Source: Annulohypoxylon bovei var. microspora (lineage: Eukaryota; Ascomycota; Sordariomycetes; Xylariales; Hypoxylaceae). From it: DNA of 64,000 bases. The translations under genes were made by a program, and so were the position numbers. Position 1 is the stretch's first letter. Every line of letters starts with the position of its first letter. Location of the stretch: assembly GCA_022836615.1 (NCBI GenBank), contig MU405279.1:62001-126000 (forward strand), given 5' to 3'. Below, one piece after another: positions 1 through 10,826 of the stretch. The notes under the pieces were generated by a model. It was given only the letters and a program-made list of their open reading frames with translations, ran no database searches and was not told the DNA's origin.

Positions 1-443
1 GTTGTAGGCAGTGCCTTGGAACTCGTCAGAGGCATGGCGGATGATAGAATCGATTTCGGCCTGCGTCGCGAACGTAAAGCCGTGTAGAATCTCGGTCCTG
101 AAAGTGCCGCCAGGAGGTTCCGTCTTCGGCCGCGTCCAATAAACGCCCGTCATGCCACGCTGGTCGTGTCCGCCATAAGCATATTCTTTCCCGTTTATAA
201 CGACGCCCGAGTGTAATAAGGAGGCGCCGACGGTCCATAGCACCGAAGAGAGGCGGCCGGCCTATTTGTGGTTAGAGTTGAGTTAATAACCACTCTCGAA
301 GACTACAGCTACTAAGACTAGGGCTGGTTGCTTACAGGTAAAAGATCGTAGACATTGATTACAATTTCTGTCCTTGATAACGACAATGTTGACCGATGGG
401 ACTGCCTTGATGACCTACTAGACGACGATTTCTTAGAGGACAT
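1..443 (-). CDS. PPPDE/DeSI-type deSUMOylating isopeptidase, 3' end cut by window edge
   Basis: Exons 443-336 and 261-<1; the 74-bp intron 335-262 has a GTAAGC donor and TAG acceptor and joins in phase 0. The first 36 residues start with a Ser/Arg-rich stretch and end in VINVYDLLP; exon 2 continues with LSSVLWTVGASLLHSGVVI, GKEYAYGGHD and, near the edge, EFQGTAYN. This is the PPPDE (DUF862) thiol-peptidase fold, known from DeSI-1/2 isopeptidases that remove SUMO or ubiquitin. The His of LLHSG (about residue 53) is the expected catalytic histidine; the catalytic Cys block (normally just after TAYN) lies outside the window. The start is the first ATG in the only open exon, and no better upstream ATG was seen. 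It is divergent from OLA1 with a 927-bp gap. Family sure; in vivo substrate unknown. Confidence 0.85.
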
Positions 444-1370
444 CTTCGACGCCAAATACAAGTGGCGATGCGTGGGAGAAACGGCCGAAGTATCAAGTTT
501 CTAGTTATCCAACGCAGTGGGGAAGGATATAATCTTCTACTTTTCAGCAGGCTTGGTTGGTATAGCTTCCACGCAAAGTAATCAGCTAGGTAGAAAGAGA
601 ATATTAGTATATAACAGAAGTTTGACGAGTCATGGTGAGTTGTCGATAGTAAATCATAGCAAGGCAGCTACGAAGACAATACATAACTCGAGAGAGGAGG
701 ATCAATCAACTGAGGACGTCAGCCACAGCTAGCTGACGTATCAGCCAATGAATGACGAATCCGGTAGCTCGGTTGCGAAGAGGTTGAAAATCATTGGCCG
801 ATGCTCCACTTTGAAAGAGGCTAACAAGGCAGACCTGAGACAATTGGTCCGTAGCTGACCAACCAGCTGCCAAGCAGTTGCGATCACCTGACAAAATCTT
901 GATCGAGTCTCAACAAGTTGAACCTGCCAGACTAAAACTTCGGCGAAATAGGATATCCGGATTCCGGCGCAATTTCTAAATCCAATTTTAATTCAGAACT
1001 CCACCATAAAGAGCAAGCTTTTTTTCTCTCCCCAACTACCCCTCCAAAGAGGAGAGGAAAAGGACAGGACAGCTGTACCAACCCGCGCGATAAAAATCTT
1101 CACGAGGGCAGCAGTCGAGTGCCAACAATAATTTATACAGATGGTCATCGAGTATTAGACAGATATCTCAATATTTGTCTGACCCGATAAGGCTGTGGTC
1201 AACAGCCCAGAACCGTCGTCGTGTCTTCCTTTTCCTTCACCCTTCCATTCACTTCTTCATTCCGAACCTTTCGGCCTGTAGCAGCTAGCTCTGCTTTTCT
1301 CTCTCGCTGCGTGCCTAGTTGCACCGCAATCTTCATCTACACTCATACCTACGCCACACGACGAAAAGCA
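444..1370. promoter_or_regulatory. Divergent intergenic region between the PPPDE gene and OLA1
   Basis: No convincing gene. The small open frames here are unsupported. Around 1015-1070 there is a T/C-rich run followed by an A/G-rich run, and the last 150 bases before the OLA1 ATG are pyrimidine-rich, as is common for leaders of highly expressed fungal genes. Both flanking promoters must lie here (inference). Confidence 0.5.
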
Positions 1371-2823
1371 ATGCCTCCCAAGAAACAAGTTGTCGAGGAG
1401 AAGATCCTCCTCGGTCGTCCGGGAAACAACTTGAAGAGTGGTATCGTTGGTCTAGCCAACGTCGGCAAGTCGACACTGTTCCAGGCTATCACAAAGTGTA
1501 GTCTCGGTAACCCTGCCGTAAGTCGGTGCTCTCTGGCCGTGGACTGCATTTCCAGCTAAACAGGCACGAGTAGAACTTCCCATATGCCACCATTGATCCG
1601 GAAGAATCCCGTGTCATTGTTCCAGACGAGCGCTACGACTGGTTGTGCAGCAAGTACAACCCCAAGTCGCGGGTGCCCGCCCACCTGACCATCTATGATA
1701 TTGCTGGTCTAACGAGAGGTGCCTCAACTGGTGCTGGTCTTGGCAACGCTTTCTTATCACACATCCGAGCTGTCGATGCCATCTTCCAAGTCGTCCGATG
1801 TTTCGATGATGCGGAGATCATCCATGTCGAGGGTGATGTCAACCCCGTCCGAGATTTAGATATCATCGCGGAGGAACTCCGACTGAAGGATATCGAATTC
1901 ACCGAGAAGGCTCTAGAGAACTCCAAGAAGAAGACCCGTTTAGGCGGACAGAGCTTGGAGTTGAAGAGGGCGAAAGAAGACGAGGCAACAATAGAGAAGG
2001 TTCTCGCATGGGTGAAAGATGGAAAAGATGTCCGAAAGGGCACATGGACACCAAAAGAGGTAAGAGCCTATCTTTTATTTATTTTTTCCCTCAACTTCGT
2101 CGTTTAGTATGATGAACAAGGGCCATAGCGCCTGATCTAATCCCAGCTCTTCGAATGCCTCAATATACAACGCAGAGCGCATACTGAGATAAAATTATAC
2201 CCTGATCACCTAAACATCTCTACATTCTAGTGTTGCAATCCAAAGGGAAACGCAGCTAACATGATGAATAGGTCGAAGTCATCAACACCCTCTTCCTTCT
2301 TTCAGCGAAGCCCGTGGTGTATTTAGTCAATCTCTCAGAGAAGGATTACACTCGCAAGAAGAACAAGCATCTTGCTAAGATTGCCGAGTGGATGAAAGAG
2401 CATGCGGCAGGCGATCCTATTCTTCCCATCTCCATATCGTTTGAGGAGCGCCTTACTCGTCTTGATTCTGATGCCGAAGTTGCCGAAGAGTGCAAGAACG
2501 TCGGCATTGAATCCGCACTGCCTAAGATTATCACGACAATGCGAAAGGCTTTGAATCTTGCTAGTTTCTTCACAACCGGCACTGACGAGGTAAGGCAATG
2601 GACCATCCGAGTTGGCACCAAGGCACCACAAGCCGCCGGTGTCATTCACACGGATTTTGAGAAGACTTTCATCCAGGCCGTGGTCTATAACTTCAAAATG
2701 CTCAAGGAGTTGGGCGACGAAGCCGAAGTCAAGGCCAAGGGTAAGGTTATGACTAAGGGCAAGGAATACGTAGTTGAGGACGGCGATATCTTACTGATTA
2801 AGGCCGGTGCTGCTAAGGGTTGA
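1371..2823 (+). CDS. OLA1: Obg-like ATPase OLA1 (YchF family)
   Basis: Exons 1371-1517, 1574-2059 and 2272-2823 give 394 residues, the normal family length. The introns (56 and 212 bp) use GTAAGT/TAG and GTAAGA/TAG. The P-loop GLANVGKS is at about residues 27-34, the switch region has DIAGLTRGAS, and the NKxD motif of true GTPases is replaced by NLSE (in YLVNLSEKDY), the change that gives OLA1/YchF preference for ATP over GTP. The C-terminal TGS domain is seen in DEVRQWTIRVGTKAPQAAG and VIHTDFEKTFIQA. OLA1 is a cytosolic, ribosome- and proteasome-associated ATPase involved in translation and stress responses. The chosen ATG starts MPPKK, matching the family; an in-frame upstream GTG is not needed. 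Confidence 0.97.
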
Positions 2824-3008
2824 AGAGCGAATTTAGTACAACCTATTGAGCCTAAAACTCATGCCGCCATTGCGCGGGGTCAAATAAAAATATCACGAAT
2901 GAGATTAAGAAATATTTGCTATCTATGACCAGCTCATTGCGGTAATATAGCCGAGGCGGGCGAAGCGGTCTTTAAGGCGAGCCAGCTCAATTTATCCTCT
3001 AGACAGAA

Positions 3009-3956
3009 TTATTCAAGTTCGTAGTCATCAATATCGATTTCATCGAACCGAAAAGCAGCTCCCAGGATACCTACAAGTGCTACAAATGCAACATGACCCC
3101 TTTCCTGACCTGCTAGCTCTCAGGTCATACTAATGGAAGGTATCCCGACTCACAGAATGATAGCAATGCCTTTATCTCCAAGCTCGTATTTGAACTGCAT
3201 CACCACGTCCACCAAGGCCGCTACATGACCCAGCGGCATCTCATACAGGCTATCGACCGCGTCGAACCTGTGCCGCCACGCCCGGTCGACATACTTAGTC
3301 CAGTCGATAGACTGATCGTCCCACACCCCGTCCCGCGAATTCAGCGCCCGCGTCACGGACAAGGGGCTCGTCAGGTCGATCCGCACCTTCTTGACGCTGC
3401 GCACGAAATACACCACCGTGCCCACAAGGTCCAGCACCTCCTGCACGGTCAGCGTCGTCAGCGGGTCGTCCGCCAGCGTGTAGTTCCCGTCGGCGAGCGG
3501 ATCGCTGGGGGCAGGGCTAGGCCGGTTGGCGAGCCCGGCTTCGGGGTTGAGGCTGGCCAGGATCTCGGAGGACGAGTCGTCCGCCGGGTCCGGCAGGTCC
3601 GAGTCCCACAGCTCGGAGGAGGACGACGGCGCGTAGTTGCGCTGCTCGCGGCGCTCCCGCGCCCGGTGCTCCTGCTCCGACGCCGTGTCGCTGGAGGATG
3701 GCCAGCGCCGGCCCCGCAGCGCCGAGAGCAGCGACGCCGTGGCGCTGGACGGCGCCGGGCGCAGGTCTGGGTCGAGGCGTAAGAGATCTTCTACGGTGGG
3801 GGCGGGCGTGTCGAGGGGCCGGTGCGCGAGGCGCGTGGCTTGCCGCTTGGCTGCGCGCTGCTGCGGAGGAGGAGGAAGCAGCGCTTGCGCTTCGTCGGCT
3901 GCGACGGCGGCGTAGTCGATGGGGGCACGCTTGCGCTTCGGGTAGTGGGTTGGCAT
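3009..3956 (-). CDS. Fungal hypothetical protein, disordered N-terminus and conserved-looking C-terminus
   Basis: Exons 3956-3154 and 3099-3009, 297 residues. A 54-bp intron (GTGAGT donor at 3153, AAG acceptor at 3101-3100) is needed because the first exon runs into a stop; splicing extends the frame into GHVAFVALVGILGAAFRF and a very acidic tail DEIDIDDYELE. The N-terminus is basic (MPTHYPKRKRAPIDY) followed by about 140 residues of Pro/Ser/Ala/Arg-rich, probably disordered sequence. The final 100 residues look folded (TVQEVLDLVGTVVYFVRSV, WTKYVDRAWRHRFDAVDSL) and end in one hydrophobic segment that could be a membrane helix or a buried core strand. I do not recognise the family. Its GC-rich codon use is typical of several genes in this window. 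It converges on OLA1 with only 185 bp between stops. Confidence 0.7.
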
Positions 3957-4539
3957 GGTGGTTCGCGGCGGGTTTGCTAAGGACTGCTCTCTTGTGGCTT
4001 TCTAGTGTTTTATAGGAAGAACGAAGTAGGGCTTACTAAAATTTAGGCAGATAGGTGTATTGAATCGTTCTTTGTCTTTGCGCTTTATGAAATAGCTAGT
4101 CTTAGATTGGCTGCTCGACATGATGTTGATTTATAGGTCAGGTACCTGGGTATGGAGGCCATGTCTGCAAACGGTCTTGCTTATAGTGGTAACTTGCTAG
4201 TACCTAGCTTCATTGGTGTTGCAATGATACCGGTATCTATTTCCTTCTGCGGCCATTGTCTCCTAAGTAAGACATGTTAGAGGCTTCTAGAATTGTCGGG
4301 TGAGGAGGTAGGTACCTAGGAATGTGTGTTGCACTCCAGCTCCTATTCATTGTTCAGCTAAAACGGTGCGTCATTCTAAGGAATGGCAGACTATGTCAGA
4401 CATTTTATATCTGCTTTCAAAGTACTAAAATTTAAATATTTCATTACACCTAACTACCTAAAGATGAATTTATTAAAAAGGCACATGGTCCAATCTTGCA
4501 TAACTCCATCTTAGTCTACTGCCGCCAACGATTCCATGA
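3957..4539. other. Intergenic stretch, no gene seen
   Basis: Upstream region of the 3009-3956 gene. It contains a GGTACCTAGG-like palindrome near 4310 and AT-rich tracts around 4420-4450. Nothing coding is supported. Confidence 0.4.
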
Positions 4540-4839
4540 TCGAAGTCCCCGAATAAGTCAACTCAGACTGTGCCTGTTCCCTCTAAAGCGAATCCAGCCA
4601 CCCTTACAGCGCAAGCAGCCGACTGGTTCGTCCAAGCATACCAAAACGCTGGCGAGCTAGTTCAAGTGCCACGCTTCGATACTATCACCTTCACCAAAGC
4701 GAGCGCGACATTGGCAAACGGAACCACTGTTGGACTAACAGGCGCCGGAACCTTTGAGATCCAAGGAACCAGTGGGCAAATCTACTCCCAAACGAAAGTG
4801 GCTGCGGATGGTATTACGATCAGTCAGCAACAGCAATAG
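4540..4839 (+). CDS. Orphan 3' exon or gene remnant of unknown function
   Basis: A frame open from 4540 to a TAG at 4837-4839 encodes a composition typical of real protein: TLTAQAADWFVQAYQNAGEL, LVQVPRFDTITFTKASATLA and FEIQGTSGQIYSQTKVAADG, ending in a glutamine run. There is no in-frame ATG. A CAACTCAG acceptor at 4559-4566 would start the exon with ACTGTGCCT in phase 0, so an upstream ATG exon is expected. The only nearby candidate is an isolated ATG at about 4484 followed by a weak GTCCAA donor. It may be a small spliced gene, a misread start or a remnant. Family not recognised. Confidence 0.35.
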   Translation, partial: SKSPNKSTQTVPVPSKANPATLTAQAADWFVQAYQNAGELVQVPRFDTITFTKASATLANGTTVGLTGAGTFEIQGTSGQIYSQTKVAADGITISQQQQ

Positions 4840-5130
4840 GGGGCGTGTCTGGGTCGTGGAGTAAAAACTTGGAAGGGAGATTTGAGAATAGCTAAATAAA
4901 TAGATTATATACTCCAAATCTCTAGCTCAACACTATCTAAATGATTGCTTACATGTAGCAGGAAAGGGGGTATTTTGGGAATTATTCTTATAAAATAATT
5001 ATTTTTCATAATAGAATATTTCGTCTCGATCTAACCTAAGTACCTTACCATCCAAATTTGGTAGGAAGGCACATCCGTGTAATTAATCACCTTTAAAAAT
5101 CATTCTTAAACGTTGGAATCATTCTAAAAA
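4840..5130. other. AT-rich intergenic stretch
   Basis: Low-complexity AT-rich DNA leading into the simple-repeat block; no gene seen. Confidence 0.4.
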
Positions 5131-5400
5131 CTACCTACCTACCTAGTATCGTGAGAATGATTTCAATAAGAACAATCTATCCTACCTACCCAAGACCTCG
5201 TACACCACCTACCTACCTACGATACCCTCACCACCTGGCAAAATACACACCGCCCACACATCAATCATCTTTCGTACCTACCTACCTACCTACCTACTTA
5301 CACACATCTTTTTCTCATCCATCTTTCCTACCTACCCACCTACCTACCCACTTACTTACCTACCTACTTACTTATTTACCTACACATACACCACCCACTC
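5131..5400 (+). repeat. Imperfect (CTAC)n tetranucleotide tract
   Basis: About 270 bp of degenerate CTAC/CTAT/CCAC units, with the purest run at about 5278-5297. The 87-residue open frame over it (rich in YLPTYLPTH) is a by-product of the repeat and is not annotated. Confidence 0.85.
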
Positions 5401-5417
5401 GTACAATCTTATAATCG

Positions 5418-5640
5418 CGTAGATTGTACTGTAGACTGTAGATTGTATCGTATATTGTATTGTAAATTGTATCGTAGATTGTATTGTAAATTGTATCGTA
5501 AATTGTAAATTGTATCGTAGATTGTAGTGTAGTTAGATTGTAGATTGTAGTTAGATTGTAGATTGTAGTGTAGATTGTATCGTAGATTGTATCGTAGATT
5601 GTAGTGTAGATCGTATCGTACTTAGTAGATTGTAGATTCG
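5418..5640 (+). repeat. Degenerate AGATTGTATCGT-type tandem repeat
   Basis: About 220 bp built from roughly 10-12-bp units of the form ATTGTAKYGTAR, an alternating TGTA-rich tract without C runs. On the minus strand it reads as a spurious TIYDTIYDTIY frame. It directly follows the CTAC tract and directly precedes the hairpin at 5644. Confidence 0.85.
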
Positions 5641-5643
5641 TAG

Positions 5644-5694
5644 ACCTCGTCACCGTCCCTGCTATAATAAAGGTAGCAGGGACGGTGACGAGGT
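5644..5694. repeat. Perfect 21-bp inverted repeat with 9-base loop
   Basis: The arm 5644-5664 (starts ACCTCGTCACC, ends CCCTGCTA) is the exact reverse complement of 5674-5694; the loop 5665-5673 is TAATAAAGG. The arms are GC-rich while both flanks are AT-rich or simple repeat. It could form a stable cruciform or RNA hairpin. There is no U-tract or neighbouring gene end that would make it a terminator. Confidence 0.9.
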
Positions 5695-6383
5695 TTATAA
5701 ATCTAGATACCTACCTTAGGTAAGTAAATAATTATTCTTAAGTATATTACCTACCTAAGTAAATAAAGAATTATTCTTAAATTAAGAATCTTTTCTCTTA
5801 ATTGGAATTGTTCTTATGCATATCAAGTCTCGCATAAATGAGCCGCAATATAGAGTGCAGGCCGTGTTGGCGAAGAACTGTCGTTTAATCCCATGGAAAC
5901 TTGTGCTTACAAGTGATACTTATCGTTCACTATGTTTCGGCTACTTTGCAGGCGGCAACATGATTATATGGAGTGTGATACCTATGTATCATAATCTTAA
6001 TGAATTGTTATTAGAAGACGAATATATCTACAAAGTCATTGCTTGGGTACAGATAAATCATGATAGTAGAAAAGTTAACCCCTTTTTTTACTTACTCCCC
6101 AAGCATGCAGCTTCTCCCACAATAAGTCACAAGCCACAAGTCACAGTATCTCAAGTCCCGCATGTATGATTTAACAATTTTAATTGATTAAAAGTGACTA
6201 ATATTTGCCAACCAGGTACCCAGTATCGGTAGCCCCAGCACGAGCCCAACCCGCAGCGTTCATAACTCATGCCTCATGCCTCGTCTCTCGTCAACCCGCG
6301 CCCCGGCGAGCGAAAGCCAAGTCGTGGACCAGCCAGACCGGCCCGCCGCGAAATATGCAACCATATAAACTATATCCGTCTTA
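5695..6383. other. AT-rich intergenic stretch with TACCTA-type repeats
   Basis: Holds several TACCTACC/TTAGGTAAGTAAATAATTATTCTTA near-repeats at 5700-5790, partly repeated in tandem. The 117-residue open frame at 5816-6169 has no family-like features and is not called. Confidence 0.4.
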
Positions 6384-8144
6384 TTAACAGCCGCCGTACC
6401 TCACACCCCTCTTCCCGAGCTCCTTCCTGCCTACGGGCTCTTCCGGGAACACCCAGCCGCGCGCGCGCTTGGCCTCGCGCTTCTCCGCGAGCTGGGGCTG
6501 GGGCATCCAGTCGTCGCGCGGCAGCGCCTTCCTCCGCGTGCCCTCGGCCGGGGCGCCGATCTCTGCCTTCCAGGGCACGTACCCATTACCAAAGCCGTTG
6601 CCGCTGATGCCCAGGCCGTGGCCGTGGCCGTTGACGCCGTCGTCGCTAGCCATGACGCACAGTGCCCAGAGGGCGAGGCAGGCAGTCAGCGGGGCGGTGT
6701 CGTCGTCGCCCTCGGCATCAGCGTTGAGCTGGACGCTGGCGACCTCGAGGAAGCCGAAGTGGGGGGTGGCGTCGGCGCCGTTGCGGCAGACGACGAGCTC
6801 GATCTCGGTGAGGATGAAGCCGTAGCGGGTGCCGTGCTCGCGCATGGCGTGGTGCAGGTGGGCGAGGCCGCGCAGGTACTCGACGCGCTTGACGTTGCCC
6901 TCGACGCGCATGCCGGTGTTGAAGCGGTCGTAGCTCTTGACGAGCCCGACCGCGCGCGCCGTCGGCTTGCCGCCGAAGATCGCCGCCGCGCTGGCCGCCT
7001 CGCCCGCCACGTTCGCCACCAGCAGGTGGTCGCTCGCCGACGCCGCCTTCGTCGCCGACGGCACGCTGAGGTGCATCGGCCGCTGCGCCGACAGCGCCAG
7101 CGCCGCGTTGAGCTTCGGCGCGTAGTACGACGCGTAGATCCCGTGCAGCGCGCCCTCGGTCTCCGGGTGCCGCGAGCTGATCGACGGTTGTTGGAGGAGC
7201 GGCTGCGGGACTGGGCAGTTGAGGAGGCCGGATGCGCCGGGCAAGGAGAGGATGGTGTTGATGTTGAAGTTGGTCCAGGGCCGGATTTGCCGCACGTCCC
7301 ACCAGAAGTGCTTGGTGTTGGGGTCGCGGAGCGGGAATGAGATTGTGCGCACTAGAGATGGGGCGGGGTTGGAGGTTGAGAGGTAGTTCATGAGAGTGGT
7401 GGATGGGGTTGGGTCGGGCGTGGGCGTAGATGAGAGGCTCAGCGGAGAAGGAGCGCGGGGAGCGTATCCGTAAAAGAACTGGTCATTTTGGGGTTGAGTG
7501 ACAGCGGGAACATATGCTGGCATCTGGCGATAAGGAAATCCGTACTTCTCAAGCGCCGCGCCGTCGAGGCTCACGGCTGAAGAGCGACGAGAATGGCTCA
7601 TGCTATCTTGAGCGAATGTGACGGGAGAGCACAGTAGCGACTGTGACAAGGAATTTTGGTCCTCTGGGGCCGCAAAGAATGAGTTTGAGAAATGGTTCAA
7701 CGTTTCCGGGTTAGTGAAGCTCCGGGTATGCGTAGGGCGGAAACTTGAGCGGCGGCTAGGCTTGGGAGCAGGCGCAGGAGAAGTTTTGACACGTTTTGGG
7801 GGCGAGTCGATAGCTTGGTCCTGGGAGCGGATCTTGGGTAGCAAGATGGGGCCATGTTGACGTATTGGTGGTGGTGAACGGGAAGGCGTGGTGGCACGGG
7901 TGCTGATGGAGTCGGAGGGCGATGACTCGGTAGTAGAACAGTAAGAGCTATACGAGCTTGAGCGAGCGTGTCCGGGATTGTAATTCATCTCCAGAAAGGA
8001 CGGGTCAAAAGAAAAGCTCGGCGGCGTGATGGGCTCGCATGAAGGGAATGTGAAGTCGAAAGTCATGCCTGCTTCCAGACTGTGGAAATGTCTGTTAGTT
8101 ACATCTCGGCATGAGCAGAGAGGCCTTGGAACTTACGTAGCCAT
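6384..8144 (-). CDS. Large fungal protein of unknown function, disordered N-terminus plus conserved C-terminal domain
   Basis: The proposed model has a tiny first coding exon 8144-8137 (ATGGCTAC), a 57-bp intron 8136-8080 (GTAAGT/CACAG) and exon 8079-6384, giving 567 residues starting MATLEAGMTFDF. Without the intron the protein would start at 8066 (560 residues). Residues up to about 220 are Ser/Pro-rich and probably disordered, with a basic patch PPKRVKTSP that could be a nuclear signal. A folded part begins near VRTISFPLRD and KHFWWDVRQIRPWTNF and includes RVEYLRGLAHLHHAMREHG and YGFILTEIELVVCRNG; the C-terminus is basic (EKREAKRARGW). No enzyme motif was recognised. The 3' half (about 6430-7330) is strongly GC-rich and the 5' part is not. 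The existence of the gene is near certain; its function is unknown. Confidence 0.75.
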
Positions 8145-10826
8145 GTCGATGTTTATGTAGGCGTTCTTGTCTGCTTAGACAAGAACTAAATTATAGATTA
8201 TAGAATGACTGTGTATAGGAGAACCCGCTCCAGGTATAATTGTCTGTGAGGACTAATAAGATGATAGATGCTGTGAAGCGGAGAGAAATCTTGGGTCGCG
8301 TGACTGGCGGCCTGCCTCAGGAGAGAGATCTAATAAATATGAAAGAAAAAAGCAGGTTGATCCTATAAGATCAAAGAGTTGATACTGAAGAACTGGAACC
8401 AAAAGAGAATGGATGGAGGAGGAGGACCGGTCCTCTTATCCTCCAGATAGATGGCCGGACTCTGGTGGGCCGGAATGCCAATCACCTCGGCGGAACTCGC
8501 CTTGCACTAAACGATGATGTATTCCACGGATGCAAGATGGTCAACCTGAAACTTGGAGAAGCAGACTAGAATTCGGATTTAAAGGTATCATTCATGTACG
8601 TATTGCGGTACATGGGAACCCGAACGATCAGGTCGACGGGGTCAGGTTGAGTCGACCCATAGTCGAAGTTGTGTAAGTGGGTTTGGCTTGACAGCTCTGC
8701 GGCTACGCAGTACGTACTTCTTGATCTTTAGCGCAGCGTAGCATTCAGTGTACGGTAAGCGGGAACCGACTTTACACGTTAGGATCAGCGCAAAATGGGC
8801 GGCTATAGCACAGTACAGAGCCTGAGGGCTCGGCTTGTAGCTCCGTAACACCCCTGCCACAAGAGTTGATCGTGGGTACGACGATCCGACCTATCAGATA
8901 TCAAGGCTGGGGTCTCGTTACTGGCTGTCGAATCTAGACAGTGAATTGGATAGCACCGAAGTCTGCCAATCCTCCACAGTCGGTATAACGTTCCACTCTT
9001 AGTGTCTCCATATTGACAGAATGCGGGAGTTTTTTGTCTTCTCGAGCCTGTAACTCGCAGTTCGATACAGGCATGCAGGCATGTCGAATGAACAAATCCA
9101 GATATACCGCCAGTGTGACTCATATTAGAAATAGACACATGTCCCCATTCTGCATTAGTTCGGCATGTGTCCGTTGATTATGTGGATCCGAGATGCACCC
9201 CCGGGACGGTCTCTGGATGTATCCTGCATAACGCCAAACGACGCGCCGGGCGCGACTCACGATCGTGAATCGTGAACGAGGCACGCTTGCTGCTACATAC
9301 AACCGTGTCTGCACCGCTATAGCGAACGGGATCGCGACACACAGCCACTTGTTCTATGCCCTGAGACTCTCAAAATTCATGTTTTTCTGTTGATTTCTAG
9401 AGCATTCTCCCGCTCTCGGTGCACTTAACTTGTTACCATTAGAGTGTGTCGTAATGCACTACGGCGAAGAGAGGCGGCGCGCATTTTGCTTGCTACCCAA
9501 TCTTCACAACCGCGCACTCCGCCACAGGAAAGTCGAGATTCCGGGATCCTTCTTTTTTCTCGTCGGCAGCATTCGCCAGATACGGTAACAGATCTGGTCA
9601 AGGCCTAAGTTGTATTTCTGATCGCCCAGAGATCTGCCATCATGCAATGTGCGCTTGCGCTTGGTTCAGTTGACGAGATACATCTGAGGACGCTTTGCTT
9701 CATTTCAGTAACCGCTCGCCAAATTTAATTGCCGAGACAAAAATAGTAGGGGAGCATTGACGAGAAAGCCGGATTCGTGATAAGATAGGGCGGAAAGCCA
9801 GCCACATGAGCACTTGGCTTCCAACTGTGTCTGTGCGTATAGCGGAAAATTGGGGGCAGGTAACGCTATCTTTAGCGCGAGATATTGATTTGCGCGCGTC
9901 TATTTACTGGAGTGTACGGAGGGAACCTGGGGAAGATCTTCTTCCACTGTTTAATGCCCTGCGGATGGGCGGCAGACAAGAAATTGCAGTGGAGCTTTCG
10001 TTCAAGGTGAGCTGAAGAAGTATTCGGTGAAAACAAGAATACGCATTTCTCCGACCTTCTTGCACAGACCATAGAACAGCGCGAGATGAGGCAAGACAGG
10101 CGCCGAAGAAGGCCATGATCGAAACGGACAGCTTCAGGTCATGTTCCACAGCTTTAATTTCAATAGCTAGTATATATAGTACGTATTAGACGCCCTACGT
10201 AAGCCATCAATATGGATACTCGGTCTGTATGAATTACTCGCATTTGTCTTTCTTCAGCGGCTATAGAAATTAGAGACCATCGTCAGGCCTCGGATGTGTA
10301 ATCGTAAGCTCCCATACGTATGATTATCGGCCTTCGTCATGCCTCATTACACCAAAGAAATAATAACATCCTTAATGATCCTTCCGTAAGAATCCTCGAC
10401 GAAAATCTTCCGATTGTAACGTCAACGACAATCTTAACCATAGATGCGAAGCGCGCCTAATTTGAACGACATAGACCACGATCATATGTCAGGTGGTGAG
10501 GTTTGCTAAGAAAGGGAAGCACAGCACAGCCTCCTCCGGCGCGTAAATGCCACAATAGAACGCGGTGTTCCGCACCCGGAAGGCCCCACCATCCCCACGG
10601 TCACGCCTAATTCGCGGGTTCCTCTGTCTCCGCAGGAAGTAGCTACAGGTAGCTACCGCGACGCGTCAAGGGCCGTGATTGGCTGTCGACGACCAACCCC
10701 GGTGCCATGTAAATAGCGGGCAACAAACATGAGCGAGAGCGGGAAGAAGATGTTTCGTTTCAAGTCCATTCCCTTTTGGGCCTTCGTTTCAGATCTACAC
10801 TGCCGGGACCATTCTCGTTCGCTGAG
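8145..10826. other. Long intergenic stretch, no supported gene
   Basis: About 2.7 kb with only short frames lacking family features. At 10500-10720 base composition becomes GC-rich and contains GATTGGCT (CCAAT-box orientation) at about 10677 and a TAAATAG box near 10710, which looks like a promoter for something starting near 10730-10830. Confidence 0.4.

Noticed and set aside
5151..5653. Open frames within simple repeats (YLPTYLPTH and TIYDTIYD types)
   Set aside because: Direct translations of tandem repeats without start context or homology.
6618..7340. 240-codon plus-strand frame and 194-codon minus-frame overlap
   Set aside because: Both are shadows of the GC-rich 6384-8144 gene, with composition (Arg/Ala/Asp runs) typical of shifted frames.
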